In this document: piece by piece, positions 35,888 through 44,730 of the stretch
How the letters are laid out: each line of letters begins with the position of its first letter
Numbering within the stretch: position 1 is the stretch's first letter
Assembly: GCF_003752505.1 (NCBI RefSeq)
Contig: NZ_RKHO01000001.1
Span: 2,294,001-2,358,000, forward strand
Direction of reading: 5' to 3'
DNA: 64,000 bases
DNA from: Nocardioides aurantiacus
GTDB taxonomy: Bacteria; Actinomycetota; Actinomycetes; Propionibacteriales; Nocardioidaceae
The notes under the pieces: model-generated
Database searches by the model: none
Seen by the model: the letters and a program-made list of their open reading frames with translations, nothing else
Told to the model about the DNA's origin: nothing
Made by a program: the position numbers and the translations under genes

Positions 35888-36901
35888 TCAGCCCAGGAAC
35901 AGGGGGAGCCGGTCGCCGCGGGGCGGGTCCCAGGTCACCGGGGACACCGCTCCCAGCAGCAGCTGGGCGACGGACTCGGCCATCGGGTCGTCCGGGTCGA
36001 CCTCGACGGCCCGGTCCACCGCGCACCAGGCGAGCGCCCCGTCACCGGCCTGCCACGCGGCGATCGCCAGGACCCCGCAGGCTCCGGGGAGCAGGGTCTC
36101 GGGACAGCGGCGCGCCAGCGCCCGCCACAGCTCGACGTGCTGCCGCGCGTTGCCCCGCTCGATCTCGGCGAGGGCGACGTCGCGCAGGTCGGCGAGGGCG
36201 ACCAGGGCCAGGGCCCGGCCCGCGTCGGCCGCCGACAGCGACTGCCGGTCGACCAGGGAGCGTCGCAGGCGGCGCTGCAGCCAGCGCCCCTCGGGCCGCA
36301 GCACCGAGCGCACCGGCCGGGTGCCCAGCAGCAGGTCGTCGGCGGCCCGGGTCGCGGCGAGCGTGACCGCGGCGAGGTCGGTGTCGTCGGAGCCGACCAG
36401 GGAGGCGGCCACCTCGTCGCGGTCGCGGCGCACGGTGCGGCCCTCGAAGACGTGGTGGGCGGTGAACGGGTGCGTGCTGAGGTCGTACGCCGTGCCCGGG
36501 TCGCCGTCCTCGGGCACTGGGAACCACCGCCCCTCCTCGACCCGGACGACGTCGAGCACGCCGACGCCCGCGGCGAGCAGCGCCTCGACGAGCAGCCCCG
36601 CCTGCGACCGTGCGGCCTCCGCGTCCTCGGTGTGCAGCAGCACCGCGACGTGGTGCGCGTCGTGGTCCACGCACGGCGGCACCAGCACCGCCGCCACCTG
36701 CTGCTGACCGGCGAGGTCGGTGGGCAGGTCGACGCGGGCGTGGAACCCGGGACCGGCTCCCGCACCGAAGGTGAGCAGCACCACCGAGTCGCGGGGGTGG
36801 AAGCCGAGCACGAGCGGCGCCATCACGACCAGGTCGGTGGTCGAGCGGGCGACGTACGGCGTGTGGTCGGGGGCGGCAGCGGGCTCGCGCGAGGTCGTCA
36901 T
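35888..36901 (-). CDS. DUF4192 family protein
   Basis: The 337-residue protein matches DUF4192, a soluble actinobacterial family often beside DNA polymerase IV or helicase genes; here it is divergent from dinB. It begins with DLVVMAPLVLGFHPRDSVVLL, the family hallmark, and includes a central DRDEVAASLVG segment and a C-terminal helical part (AWQAGDGALAWCAVDRA) resembling a TPR-like repeat. Function unknown. ATG 36899-36901 is preferred, with GAGGGT seven bases upstream. Confidence 0.83.
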   Translation of the reverse strand: MTTSREPAAAPDHTPYVARSTTDLVVMAPLVLGFHPRDSVVLLTFGAGAGPGFHARVDLPTDLAGQQQVAAVLVPPCVDHDAHHVAVLLHTEDAEAARSQAGLLVEALLAAGVGVLDVVRVEEGRWFPVPEDGDPGTAYDLSTHPFTAHHVFEGRTVRRDRDEVAASLVGSDDTDLAAVTLAATRAADDLLLGTRPVRSVLRPEGRWLQRRLRRSLVDRQSLSAADAGRALALVALADLRDVALAEIERGNARQHVELWRALARRCPETLLPGACGVLAIAAWQAGDGALAWCAVDRAVEVDPDDPMAESVAQLLLGAVSPVTWDPPRGDRLPLFLG

Positions 36902-37017
36902 GGCCACGACCCTCGCCTCGGCGGGGGCCTCGTGGGGCGTCGCGCCGGGGCCTGTGGACGACGGGCTCCCCCGGACGGCCTGTGGAGGCGAGGTGGCGCG
37001 TGCGACGATCGCTGACT

Positions 37018-38397
37018 GTGCGTGCCGAGCCGACGATCCTGCACCTGGATCTGGACGCGTTCTACGCGGCGGTGGAGCAGCGCGACAAGCCCTCGCTGCG
37101 GGGGAAGCCGGTCGTCGTGGGGGGCACGGGAGGGCGCGGCGTCGTCGCCACGGCGTCCTACGAGGCGCGTGCCTTCGGGGTCGGCTCGGCCATGTCGACC
37201 GCCGAGGCGCGCCGCCGGTGCCCCAACGCGGCGTTCCTCGGGGGTCGGTTCGACGCCTACCGCGAGGCGAGCGCGGCGGTGATGCGTGCGCTCCGCGAGG
37301 TCAGCCCGGTGGTCGAGCCGCTGTCGCTCGACGAGGCCTACGTCGACCTCGAGGCCGCCGACCTGCCCGACCGTTCCGTGGCGTCGGTCAGCGCCCTGGC
37401 GCGGACCCTGCGGGCGCGGGTCGCGGAGGTCACCGGCGGGCTGACCGCCTCGGTCGGCATCGGCACCTCCAAGCTCGTCGCCAAGATCGCCTCCGACCTC
37501 GACAAGCCCGACGGGCTCGTGGTCGTGCCACCTGGCCTGGAGCGCGACGTGCTCCGGCCGATGCAGGTGGTGGTCATCCCCGGCGTGGGACCGGCCACCG
37601 CCGAGCGGCTGCGCCGGGCGGGGGTCCACACCGTCGAGGACCTGGAGCAGCTCTCCGAGGAGGAGCTGGTGAGCCTGCTCGGCCGGGCCCACGGGTCCGG
37701 GCTCCACGCCATGGCACGGGCCGAGGACCCGCGTCCGGTCGAGCACACCCGGGAGGCCAAGTCGGTCAGCGTCGAGGACACCTACGACACCGACCACGTC
37801 GACCCGCGGCTGATCTCCGCGCTGCTCGACCGGCAGTCGGCCAAGGTCACCGAGCGGCTCCGCAAGGCGCGGCTGTCGGGGCGGACGGTGTCGATCAAGG
37901 TGCGGCTGCACGACTTCTCGACGGTCAGCCGCTCGGCCACGCTCGCCGGGCCGAGCGACGACGGCCGCGTCATCGCCCGGGTGGCGCGCCAGCTGCTGCG
38001 CGAGCTCGACACCTCGGCCGGCGTACGCCTGCTCGGGGTGGGGGTCTCCGGGCTCGCCGACTGGATCCAGGAGGACCTGTTCGCCGACGAGGAGCAGCCC
38101 CCGGTCGTGGTCGACCCGGACACCCAGGCGGCCCTCGACGCCGCGTCGCGAGGACGCGGCTGGTGGCCCGGCATGGACGTCGAGCACGACGAGCACGGCC
38201 GCGGCTGGGTCTGGGGCGCCGGCCGCGGGGTGGTCACGGTCCGCTTCGAGACGGCGACCACCGGGCCGGGACGGGTGCTGAGCCTCAAGGCCGACGACCC
38301 GGCGCTCCGGGCCCACGTGCGCCCGCCGCCCGAGGATCCGCCCGAGGACCCGCCCGAGGACCCGGTGGACGCCGCGGCCGACGTCACGGACGGGTGA
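37018..38397 (+). CDS. dinB: DNA polymerase IV (Y-family)
   Basis: The 459-residue translesion polymerase has the catalytic motifs HLDLDAFYAAVEQ (9-21) and SLDEAYVDL (about 103-111) with the three metal-binding acids, fingers motif YEARAFGVGSAMS, HhH region VVVIPGVGPATAERL, and a little-finger domain. A clamp-binding QEDLF lies near residue 352. A C-terminal extension of about 100 residues follows the little finger, unusual against E. coli DinB (351 residues) but seen in actinobacteria; it ends in three PPED repeats. GTG 37018-37020 is chosen because the protein then begins seven residues before ILHLDLDAF. Confidence 0.93.
   Translation: MRAEPTILHLDLDAFYAAVEQRDKPSLRGKPVVVGGTGGRGVVATASYEARAFGVGSAMSTAEARRRCPNAAFLGGRFDAYREASAAVMRALREVSPVVEPLSLDEAYVDLEAADLPDRSVASVSALARTLRARVAEVTGGLTASVGIGTSKLVAKIASDLDKPDGLVVVPPGLERDVLRPMQVVVIPGVGPATAERLRRAGVHTVEDLEQLSEEELVSLLGRAHGSGLHAMARAEDPRPVEHTREAKSVSVEDTYDTDHVDPRLISALLDRQSAKVTERLRKARLSGRTVSIKVRLHDFSTVSRSATLAGPSDDGRVIARVARQLLRELDTSAGVRLLGVGVSGLADWIQEDLFADEEQPPVVVDPDTQAALDAASRGRGWWPGMDVEHDEHGRGWVWGAGRGVVTVRFETATTGPGRVLSLKADDPALRAHVRPPPEDPPEDPPEDPVDAAADVTDG
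38326..38361 (+). repeat. Three tandem 12-bp units in dinB 3' end
   Basis: CCGCCCGAGGAT then two copies of CCGCCCGAGGAC, coding for PPED repeats at the C-terminus. Confidence 0.85.
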
Positions 38398-39253
38398 GCC
38401 GGAACCTCACCTCGTCGCCGGGCGCGAGCTGCGCGCAGCGCGCCACCGAGGCCGGGTCGAGCACGCCGACCACGGGGTAGCCGCCGGTCGTGGGGTGGTC
38501 GGCGAGGAACACCACCGGCTGGCCCCCGGGCGGGACCTGCACGGCGCCGAGCACCATCCCCTCGCTGGGCAGCTCCCGTGACCGGGCCCACCCCAGCGCC
38601 GGTCCCTCCAGGCGCAGCCCGACGCGGTTCGACGCGCTGCTCACGACGTACGCCGCCCGGCCGAGCGTCTCCAGGGCGGCCTCGTCGAACCAGTCCTCGC
38701 GCGGACCCACGACCAGCTCCAGCGGGTCGCCGGCACGGGGCGGGACGGCCACGCCCACGGGCCGCGGCGCGCCCGGACGCTCCCCCACCGGCAGCTCGTC
38801 ACCCTCCTCGACGCGGGGCGGCCCCAGCCCCGAGAGCAGGTCGGAGGAGCGCGACCCCAGCACCGGCTCCACGGCCACGCCGCCGGCGACCGCGAGGTAG
38901 GCGCGCAGGCCGACCACGGCCCGCCCCAGCTCGACGACCCCGCCGCGCGGGACCGCGACGGCGTCGCCCCAGTCGCGGGGACGTCCGTCGACCGTGACCG
39001 GGACCTGCGCCCCGGTGACCGCGACCGTGGTCGCGGCACCGACCCGCAGCCGCAGGCCGCCGCCCAGGCACTCCAGCGTCGCCGCGGCCTCGTCGTTGCC
39101 GACCAGGCGGTTGGCCAGCCGGTGCGCGGGCAGGTCGAGCGCCCCCGACCGCGGCACCCCGAGGTGGGCGAGGCCGACACGACCGAGGTCGGCGAGCAGC
39201 ACCAGCCCGGCCAGCCGCTCGACCGTGATCGCCCGCTCCTCCGGCCTAGTCAC
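38384..39253 (-). CDS. pxpC: 5-oxoprolinase subunit C
   Basis: The 289-residue protein is the KipA/biotin-dependent-carboxyltransferase-type subunit of the PxpABC oxoprolinase: GVPRSGALDLPAHRLANRLVGN, VPRGGVVELGRAVVGLRAYLAVAGG and GPREDWF are family motifs. With PxpB it phosphorylates 5-oxo-L-proline for PxpA to open to glutamate. Its 3' end overlaps the convergent dinB gene by 14 bp. GTG 39251-39253 overlaps the pxpB stop by 8 bp. Confidence 0.9.
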   Translation of the reverse strand: MTRPEERAITVERLAGLVLLADLGRVGLAHLGVPRSGALDLPAHRLANRLVGNDEAAATLECLGGGLRLRVGAATTVAVTGAQVPVTVDGRPRDWGDAVAVPRGGVVELGRAVVGLRAYLAVAGGVAVEPVLGSRSSDLLSGLGPPRVEEGDELPVGERPGAPRPVGVAVPPRAGDPLELVVGPREDWFDEAALETLGRAAYVVSSASNRVGLRLEGPALGWARSRELPSEGMVLGAVQVPPGGQPVVFLADHPTTGGYPVVGVLDPASVARCAQLAPGDEVRFRLTRP

Positions 39254-39866
39254 GGGTGAACCTCACCGCGGTGCCGGGACGCAGCAGCGCGGGCTCCGCC
39301 GACGAGGGGTCCCACAGCGTCGTCCGCGTCGTGCCGAGCAGCTGCCAGCCGCCCGGCGACTCCCGCGGGTAGACCCCGCAGAACTCGCCGGCCAGGCCCA
39401 CGGCGCCGGCCGGGACCCGCGTCCGGGGCTCGTCGCGCCGTGGCACGTGCAGGACCTCCGGCAGGCCCGCGAGGTAGGCGAACCCCGGCGCGAAGCCGCA
39501 GAAGGCGACCCGCAGCTCGGTCGAGAGGTGCAGGTCGACCACCTCCGACGTCGAGAGCCCGGTCAGCCGGGCCACCTCGTCGAGGTCGGGCCCGTCGTAG
39601 GCGACCGGCAGCTCGACCGCCCGGTCCTCGTCGTCGACGACCTCGACGTCCGCCCACGTGCCCAGCTCCGCGAGGACCGCGTTGCGGTCGACGACCCCGT
39701 CGAGCAGCACGGTCGCGGCGCCCGGCACGACCTCGTCGCACACCAGCAGCCCGGACTCGCGACGGGCCAGCGCGGCGGCCGCGGTCGCGCGGACCTGCTC
39801 CGGCCCCGCGCACTCGAGCAGCAGCGCGTCGCGGCCGACCCGCAGCGGCGTCGGGGGGCCGGTCAC
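39246..39866 (-). CDS. pxpB: 5-oxoprolinase subunit B
   Basis: The 206-residue KipI-type subunit has ELPVAYDGPDLDEVARLTGL, VAFCGFAPGFAYLAGLP and VPAGAVGLAGEFCGVYP with ESPGGWQLLG, the allophanate-hydrolase subunit 1 motifs. GTG 39864-39866 overlaps the pxpA stop (GTGA) and has GGAG seven bases upstream; a second GTG 12 bases earlier is possible. Works with PxpC. Confidence 0.9.
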   Translation of the reverse strand: MTGPPTPLRVGRDALLLECAGPEQVRATAAAALARRESGLLVCDEVVPGAATVLLDGVVDRNAVLAELGTWADVEVVDDEDRAVELPVAYDGPDLDEVARLTGLSTSEVVDLHLSTELRVAFCGFAPGFAYLAGLPEVLHVPRRDEPRTRVPAGAVGLAGEFCGVYPRESPGGWQLLGTTRTTLWDPSSAEPALLRPGTAVRFTRD

Positions 39867-40582
39867 GACGAGCTCCACGCGCGGACACGCATCCCGGCCG
39901 CGGCGAGCGCCTCCCGCACCGCGCGGGCGGCGGTGACGGCCCCGGGAGAGTCTCCGTGGACGCAGAGCGAGGCCACCGCCCGGTCGCCCCCGGCGCGGGC
40001 CAGGGCCACCGCGTGCGCGGCGACCTCGTCGGCGCCCTCGACCAGGGCGCCCGGCTCGTCGCGTGGCACCAGCCGGCCCGCCGGGGTGTAGCCACGGTCG
40101 GGGAACCCCTCGGTCACCGTCACCCGACCGGCCGCGCGGGCCTGCCGCAGCACCGCCGATCCCGGCAGCCCGAGCACCGGCAGCGACCCGCTGCCGGCCA
40201 GCACCGCGGCCGCCTGCTCCTCGTCGTCGACGACGCGGTGGTAGAGGGCGCCGTGCGGCTTGACGTAGGCCACCTCGGACCCCGCCGCGCGGGCCAGCTC
40301 CGAGAGCGTGCCGACCTGCTCCTCGACCCATCCCCGCAGCACCTCGGGGGCGACGTCGAGGTGGCGGCGACCGAAGTGCTCGCGGTCGTCGTAGGAGACC
40401 TGCGCCCCCACGACCACGCCGCGCTGCACCGCGCCCTCGCACACCGCACGCATCGTGGGCACGTCACCGGCGTGGAAGCCGCACGCCACGTTGGCGCTCG
40501 TGACCACGGCGAGGAGTCCCTCGTCGTCGGTGACCCCCTCGCCGAGGTCGGCGTTCAGGTCGACGTCCCGCAGCCAGTCCAC
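39863..40582 (-). CDS. pxpA: 5-oxoprolinase subunit A (LamB/YcsF family)
   Basis: The 239-residue protein has VDLNADLGEG, TSANVACGFHAGDVPTMR, VAYVKPHGALYHRV, GFPDRGYTPAGRLVPRDEPGA and VHGDSPGAV, all LamB/YcsF motifs. With PxpBC it hydrolyses 5-oxoproline, a spontaneous damage product of glutamine, to glutamate. First gene of pxpA-B-C on the minus strand. GTG 40580-40582 is preceded by CAGACT at six bases. Divergent from the group 2 sigma factor. Confidence 0.92.
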   Translation of the reverse strand: MDWLRDVDLNADLGEGVTDDEGLLAVVTSANVACGFHAGDVPTMRAVCEGAVQRGVVVGAQVSYDDREHFGRRHLDVAPEVLRGWVEEQVGTLSELARAAGSEVAYVKPHGALYHRVVDDEEQAAAVLAGSGSLPVLGLPGSAVLRQARAAGRVTVTEGFPDRGYTPAGRLVPRDEPGALVEGADEVAAHAVALARAGGDRAVASLCVHGDSPGAVTAARAVREALAAAGMRVRAWSSS

Positions 40583-40621
40583 GGGGCCAGTCTGCCCTCC
40601 GCCCGACGGCGGGAACACGTC

Positions 40622-40642
40622 ACTGAGAAGTGACTGAGAAGT
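40622..40642 (+). repeat. Two tandem ACTGAGAAGT units 11 bp apart
   Basis: ACTGAGAAGT at 40622-40631 and 40633-40642, period 11 bp, in the 223-bp region between pxpA and the sigma factor; a candidate binding site for a regulator reading one helical turn per unit. Confidence 0.5.
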
Positions 40643-40805
40643 CGACTGGACCGCAACTCCCCGGGGTACCCGAACGTCTGTAGCACCGAGGGGTCAGGAC
40701 GAGGCCCCAACCCGACTCCGGTGGGAATCGCACCCCCTCCCCCGACGTTGGACAGCACAGGGCCGGCAACGCCGTCCCGCCTGTAGGAAGGGAAGCGAGT
40801 CCCAG

Positions 40806-41759
40806 ATGACGACCACCAGCATCCGCAACGACCGTGAGATCGAGGGCCGCGACAGCGTCGGGCTCTACCTGGACGAGATCGCACGGACCCCCCTGCTCGA
40901 CGCCGCGACCGAGGTCGAGCTGTCCAAGACCATCGAGGCCGGGCTGTTCGCGGCCAAGCTCCTCGAGGAGGGCCGCATCGGCCGCCGCAAGGGCGGCGCC
41001 CCCAAGACGGCCAGCGAGGCCGAGCTCCGCTGGATCATGGAGGAGGGCGAGCGCGCGATGCAGCGCTTCATCAACGCCAACCTCCGGCTGGTGGTCTCGA
41101 TCGCCCGCAAGTACGGCCGCAGCCAGATGCCGATGCTCGACCTGATCCAGGAGGGCAACACCGGCCTGATCCGTGCGGTCGAGAAGTTCGACTACGCCAA
41201 GGGCTACAAGTTCTCCACCTACGCCACCTGGTGGGTGCGGCAGGCCATCACGCGTGGCATCGCCCAGCAGGCCCGCGTCGTGCGGCTCCCCGTCCACGTG
41301 GTCGAGGAGCTCAACCAGGTCGGCTCGGCCCGCCGCACGCTCGAGCGCCAGCTCGGTCGCGACCCCGAGCCCGAGGAGATCGCCGCCGAGCTCGACATGG
41401 ACCTCGACCGCGTCCTGGACCTGATGTCGTGGGGCCGCGACCACGTCAGCCTCGACACCCCGGTCGACGAGGACGGCGACACCTCGCTGGGTGACCTCAT
41501 CGCCCAGGAGAGCGCCCCCGGGCCCGACCTGACCGTGCTGGACACCGAGGCGAGCGCCCGGCTCAGCAACCTGGTCGGGCTGCTCGACGACCGGTCGGCC
41601 GACATCGTGCGGTCGCGCTACGGCCTGGTCGACGGCCGGCAGCACAAGCTCGCCGACATCGGTGCCCGCCACGGCATCTCGGCCGAGCGCGTGCGTCAGC
41701 TCGAGCGCGAGGCGATCACCAAGCTGCGCAAGATCGCCGACCCGGACCTGGCCGCCTAG
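40806..41759 (+). CDS. Group 2 RNA polymerase sigma factor (SigB/HrdD-like)
   Basis: The 317-residue protein has complete sigma70 regions 1.2 ([18 protein letters not shown]), 2 ([18 protein letters not shown] and [13 protein letters not shown]), 3 and 4 ([19 protein letters not shown]) but no region 1.1 or Lys-rich tail, which makes it a non-essential group 2 factor rather than the principal sigma. GGAAGGGAAGCGAG precedes the ATG. Mycobacterial SigB is the nearest comparison and is stress-linked; whether this one is stress-induced is not shown. Its TAG shares CTAG with the coaE stop. Confidence 0.9.
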   Translation: MTTTSIRNDREIEGRDSVGLYLDEIARTPLLDAATEVELSKTIEAGLFAAKLLEEGRIGRRKGGAPKTASEAELRWIMEEGERAMQRFINANLRLVVSIARKYGRSQMPMLDLIQEGNTGLIRAVEKFDYAKGYKFSTYATWWVRQAITRGIAQQARVVRLPVHVVEELNQVGSARRTLERQLGRDPEPEEIAAELDMDLDRVLDLMSWGRDHVSLDTPVDEDGDTSLGDLIAQESAPGPDLTVLDTEASARLSNLVGLLDDRSADIVRSRYGLVDGRQHKLADIGARHGISAERVRQLEREAITKLRKIADPDLAA

Positions 41760-42367
41760 CCTGCGGCCGGGCCCCGGTCCGGACGCACGGCCTCGAAGAC
41801 CTCCACGACCCGGTCGTGGAGGTCTTCGCGCGTCCCGGTGTTCTCCACGACGTGCGTCGCGATCGCACGTCGCTGCTCCCGGCTCGCCTGGGCCGCGACC
41901 CGGCTGCGGGCGTCCTCCTCGGTCCAGCCCCGGTCGCCGACCATCCGCTCGAGCTGCACCTCCTCGGGGGCGTCGACCACGACCACGTGGTCGAAGTCGC
42001 CGCCGCGGTCGTTCTCGGTGAGCAGCGGGATGTCGTGCACCACCACCGCGTCGTCGGGCGCCTGTGCCTCGAGCTCGACGATGCGCTCGTAGACGAGCGG
42101 GTGGATGATCTGCTCCAGCCGTCGACGGGCGGCTGCGTCGGCGAAGACCAGCCGACCCACCGCCGGCCGGTCGAGACGGCCGTCCTCGGTGAGCACGTCG
42201 TCGCCGAACACGGCGACGACGGCGTCCAGCCCGGGCGTGCCGGGCTCCACGACCTCGCGGGCCAGGACGTCGGCGTCGATCACCACCGCACCCAGCTCGC
42301 TCAGCATCGCGGCGACGGTGCTCTTGCCCGACGCCACCCCTCCGGTGAGCCCCACGCGCGTCGTCAT
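41756..42367 (-). CDS. coaE: Dephospho-CoA kinase
   Basis: The 203-residue protein has the Walker A motif [12 protein letters not shown] at 6-17, the CoA-site [31 protein letters not shown] and [18 protein letters not shown]. It catalyses the last CoA step. It lacks the C-terminal UPF0157 fusion of mycobacterial CoaE. CATGAT lies six bases before ATG 42365-42367. The last codons contain a perfect 17-bp inverted repeat that probably terminates the convergent sigma gene. Confidence 0.93.
   Translation of the reverse strand: MTTRVGLTGGVASGKSTVAAMLSELGAVVIDADVLAREVVEPGTPGLDAVVAVFGDDVLTEDGRLDRPAVGRLVFADAAARRRLEQIIHPLVYERIVELEAQAPDDAVVVHDIPLLTENDRGGDFDHVVVVDAPEEVQLERMVGDRGWTEEDARSRVAAQASREQRRAIATHVVENTGTREDLHDRVVEVFEAVRPDRGPAAG
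41794..41828 (+). terminator. Hairpin inside coaE 3' coding sequence, downstream of the sigma gene
   Basis: Perfect 17-bp arms (41794-41810 and 41812-41828) around a single C, 34 bp after the sigma stop. It encodes [14 protein letters not shown] on the minus strand. Confidence 0.6.
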
Positions 42368-42405
42368 GGCCCGATCATGGCCCAGGCCGGGTGGCCGGAC
42401 CACGT

Positions 42406-42436
42406 CCGGGGCGCAGCAGTGCCCCGGCGCCGGGGC
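42406..42436 (-). terminator. GC-rich hairpins after DUF3072 gene
   Basis: CCGGGGC (42406-42412) pairs with GCCCCGG (42421-42427), and GCCCCGGCGCCGGGGC (42421-42436) is itself palindromic. Lies downstream of the minus-strand stop at 42455. Confidence 0.35.
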
Positions 42437-42454
42437 GCCGGGGCGTGGCGCGGA

Positions 42455-42715
42455 TCAGCTGTCGCCGCTGCCGGTCTTCTCGCGCAGCCGCTCGATGTGC
42501 TCGGAGGCCTCGGCCTTGTTGAGGTCGGCCGGGATCTCCTCGCCCGCCTGACGGGCCAGGTTGTCGAGGTAGCTGCGCTGGGGGCCGGTCATCGGCTCGT
42601 CGCCGGTGACCCACTCCTGGGGGTCGCGCTCGGCGCCGGACTCGGGCGTGGAGCTGCCCAGGGTCTCGCCCTCGCGGCGGTCGTGGGTGTCGGTCTCGGG
42701 GTGCTGTTCGCTCAT
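42455..42715 (-). CDS. DUF3072 family protein
   Basis: The 86-residue acidic protein ends with the DUF3072 signature DEPMTGPQRSYLDNLARQAG followed by ADLNKAEASEHIERLRE; the first 40 residues are hydrophilic and disordered-looking. The family is small and of unknown function, possibly a DNA- or protein-binding SAP-like fold (inference from the LNKAEASE helix pair). ATG 42713-42715 is preceded by TACTCT at seven bases. Divergent from the acyl-CoA synthetase. Confidence 0.85.
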   Translation of the reverse strand: MSEQHPETDTHDRREGETLGSSTPESGAERDPQEWVTGDEPMTGPQRSYLDNLARQAGEEIPADLNKAEASEHIERLREKTGSGDS

Positions 42716-42722
42716 GTGTTCG

Positions 42723-42728
42723 AGAGTA
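42723..42728 (-). promoter_or_regulatory. -10-like TACTCT for DUF3072 gene
   Basis: Seven bases before ATG 42715 on the minus strand. Confidence 0.4.
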
Positions 42729-42786
42729 CCCATCCGGTCCGACACCACTCCCCGCGTCCGCTGGGCCGGGTTGAGACGATCGGGGC

Positions 42787-44082
42787 GTGCCTGCGACGGA
42801 CCTCCCGACCCTGCGGCCCGGCGACCGGGTCGCGCTGCTGCTGACCGGCTCCCCGGCGTACGTCGAGCTGGTGCTGTCGCTGCTGCGCCGCGGCGTGTTC
42901 TGCGTGCCGATGGACGTGGGGCTCACGCCGGCCGAGCGCGCTCCCCTGCTGGCCGACGTCGACCCGGTGCTGGTCGTCGAGGACCAGGAGCACCTCGAGG
43001 CGCTCCTGGCCGCACACCCTGACGACCCGGCTCTCGGCCCCCCACGCGGACGGCCGGTGCACCTGACGAGCGGCACCACCGGTCGCCCCAAGGGCGTCTG
43101 GTCGGGCCTGCTCGACGAGGCCGACGGCGCCGCGCTCGCCGCCGAGGAGCGCGACCTGTGGGGCTTCGCGGCCGACGACGTCAACCTGGTGCTCAGCCCG
43201 CTGCACCACTCCGCACCGCTGCGCTTCGCGCTGGGCACCCGGCTGGCCGGGGGACGCGTCGTGGTGCCCGGGCCGTTCGACGTCGAGCGGGTGACGCGCG
43301 CGATCGTCGAGGAGCATCCGACCACGATGTTCTGCGTGCCGGCCCACCTGCAGCGGCTCTTCGCCCACTGGAACGACGTCGGGGTGCCGGACCTCGACGG
43401 CTTCCGCCTCGTGGCGCACGCCGGCGCGCCCTGCCCGGACCACGTCAAGCGCCGCCTGGTGGAGCTGTTCCCGGCGGGGAGCACGTGGGAGTTCTACGGC
43501 TCCACCGAGGGCCAGTTCACCGCCTGCCGCAGCGAGGAGTGGCTGCGTCGGCCCGGCACGCTCGGGCCGGCCCGCCCCGGACGGACGATGACGGTCGACG
43601 ACGACGGTCGGCTGTGGTGCGTGGTGCCGCCCCACGCGCGGTTCGAGTACCTCGGCGCGCCCGAGAAGACCGCCGCGGCGTGGCGCGAGACGCCCGACGG
43701 CCCCGCCTTCACCGTCGGCGACCTCGGGCACGTCGACGGGGACGGCCACGTCCACCTGGACGGGCGTCGCGAGGACCTCGTGATCAGCGGCGGCGTCAAC
43801 GTCTACCCCGCCGAGGTCGAGCGCGCCCTCACCGAGGTCCGCGGCGTGGTCGACGTCGCGGTCTTCGGGGTGCCCGACGAGACCTGGGGCCAGCGGGTCT
43901 GCGCGGCCGTGGTCGGCGACGTGGAGGAGGCGGCGCTGCGGGAGCACGCGCGGACGCGGCTCGCACCGGCCAAGCGCCCCAAGGACTACCGCCGGCTCGA
44001 CGAGCTCCCCCGCACCCCGACCGGCAAGGTCCGCCGCCTCGACCTGCCCGGGCTGACCGCGTCCCCGGGGGACGGGGCCTGA
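42787..44082 (+). CDS. Class I adenylate-forming enzyme (acyl-CoA synthetase-like)
   Basis: The 431-residue protein has the AMP-ligase motifs HLTSGTTGRPKG, YGSTEGQFT (A5), VGDLGHVDGDGHVHLDGRREDLVISGG (A7-A8) and the catalytic Lys in RTPTGKVRR (A10). It activates a carboxylic acid with ATP, probably making an acyl-CoA. It is shorter than the usual 500-550 residues because the N-terminal subdomain is reduced (starts at PATDLPTLRPGDRVALLL). The acid is unknown. Its TGA overlaps the ATG of the mug gene as TGATG. Confidence 0.87.
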   Translation: MPATDLPTLRPGDRVALLLTGSPAYVELVLSLLRRGVFCVPMDVGLTPAERAPLLADVDPVLVVEDQEHLEALLAAHPDDPALGPPRGRPVHLTSGTTGRPKGVWSGLLDEADGAALAAEERDLWGFAADDVNLVLSPLHHSAPLRFALGTRLAGGRVVVPGPFDVERVTRAIVEEHPTTMFCVPAHLQRLFAHWNDVGVPDLDGFRLVAHAGAPCPDHVKRRLVELFPAGSTWEFYGSTEGQFTACRSEEWLRRPGTLGPARPGRTMTVDDDGRLWCVVPPHARFEYLGAPEKTAAAWRETPDGPAFTVGDLGHVDGDGHVHLDGRREDLVISGGVNVYPAEVERALTEVRGVVDVAVFGVPDETWGQRVCAAVVGDVEEAALREHARTRLAPAKRPKDYRRLDELPRTPTGKVRRLDLPGLTASPGDGA

Positions 44083-44687
44083 TGGGCTTCACCCGCGCCG
44101 AGCTGGCGTCCTACCAGGACGCGGTGGTGCCCGACCTGCTCCCTCCGCCCGACGTGCCGCTGCGACTGCTGTTCGTCGGCATCAACCCCGGCCTGTGGAC
44201 GGCCGCCACCCAGACCCACTTCGCCCACCCGGGCAACCGGTTCTACCCCGCGCTGCTCCGTGCCGGGGTGCTCGACGAGCCCGTCGATCCCTCGGCGGGC
44301 ATGACCGACGCCGACCGCGCCCGTTTCACCGCCCGTGGGCTCGGCATCACCAACCTCGCCCCCCGCGCCACGGCCCGGGCCGCCGAGCTCAGCGCGGAGG
44401 AGCTTCGGGCGGGCGGCGAGCAGCTGCGTGGGCTGGTGCGCGCACGACGACCGGCCGTCGTGGCCGTGGCCGGCGTCACGGCGTACCGCCAGGCCTTCGG
44501 CGTCCGCACCGCCCAGGTCGGTCGCCAGCCCGAGCCGTTCGAGGGTGCCGAGCTGTGGGTGGTGCCCAACCCGAGCGGCCTCAACGCGCACGAGACGACG
44601 GCGACCCTGGCGCAGGCGTACGCCGCCCCGGCGGTCGCCGCCGGACTGCTGCACCCGCTGGCAGGAAATGACCGCTCGGTGACCTGA
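44082..44687 (+). CDS. mug: Mismatch-specific uracil/thymine DNA glycosylase
   Basis: The 201-residue protein has the two Mug/TDG motifs: GINPGLW at 33-39 (catalytic Asn) and NPSGLNAH at about 163-170. HFAHPGNRFYPALLRAG and GLGITNLAPRATARA are also typical. It excises uracil or thymine from G mismatches. It is translationally coupled to the acyl-CoA synthetase by TGATG, an odd partner with no clear functional link. Confidence 0.92.
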   Translation: MGFTRAELASYQDAVVPDLLPPPDVPLRLLFVGINPGLWTAATQTHFAHPGNRFYPALLRAGVLDEPVDPSAGMTDADRARFTARGLGITNLAPRATARAAELSAEELRAGGEQLRGLVRARRPAVVAVAGVTAYRQAFGVRTAQVGRQPEPFEGAELWVVPNPSGLNAHETTATLAQAYAAPAVAAGLLHPLAGNDRSVT

Positions 44688-44730
44688 CTGCCACTCGTGG
44701 CAGGGATCGTGCGGGAGCAGGATTGCTGCC

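Noticed and set aside
40664-40669. GGGTAC as a SigB/SigF-type -10 before the group 2 sigma gene
   Set aside because: No GTTT-like -35 at 14-16 bases upstream (ACTG is found instead).
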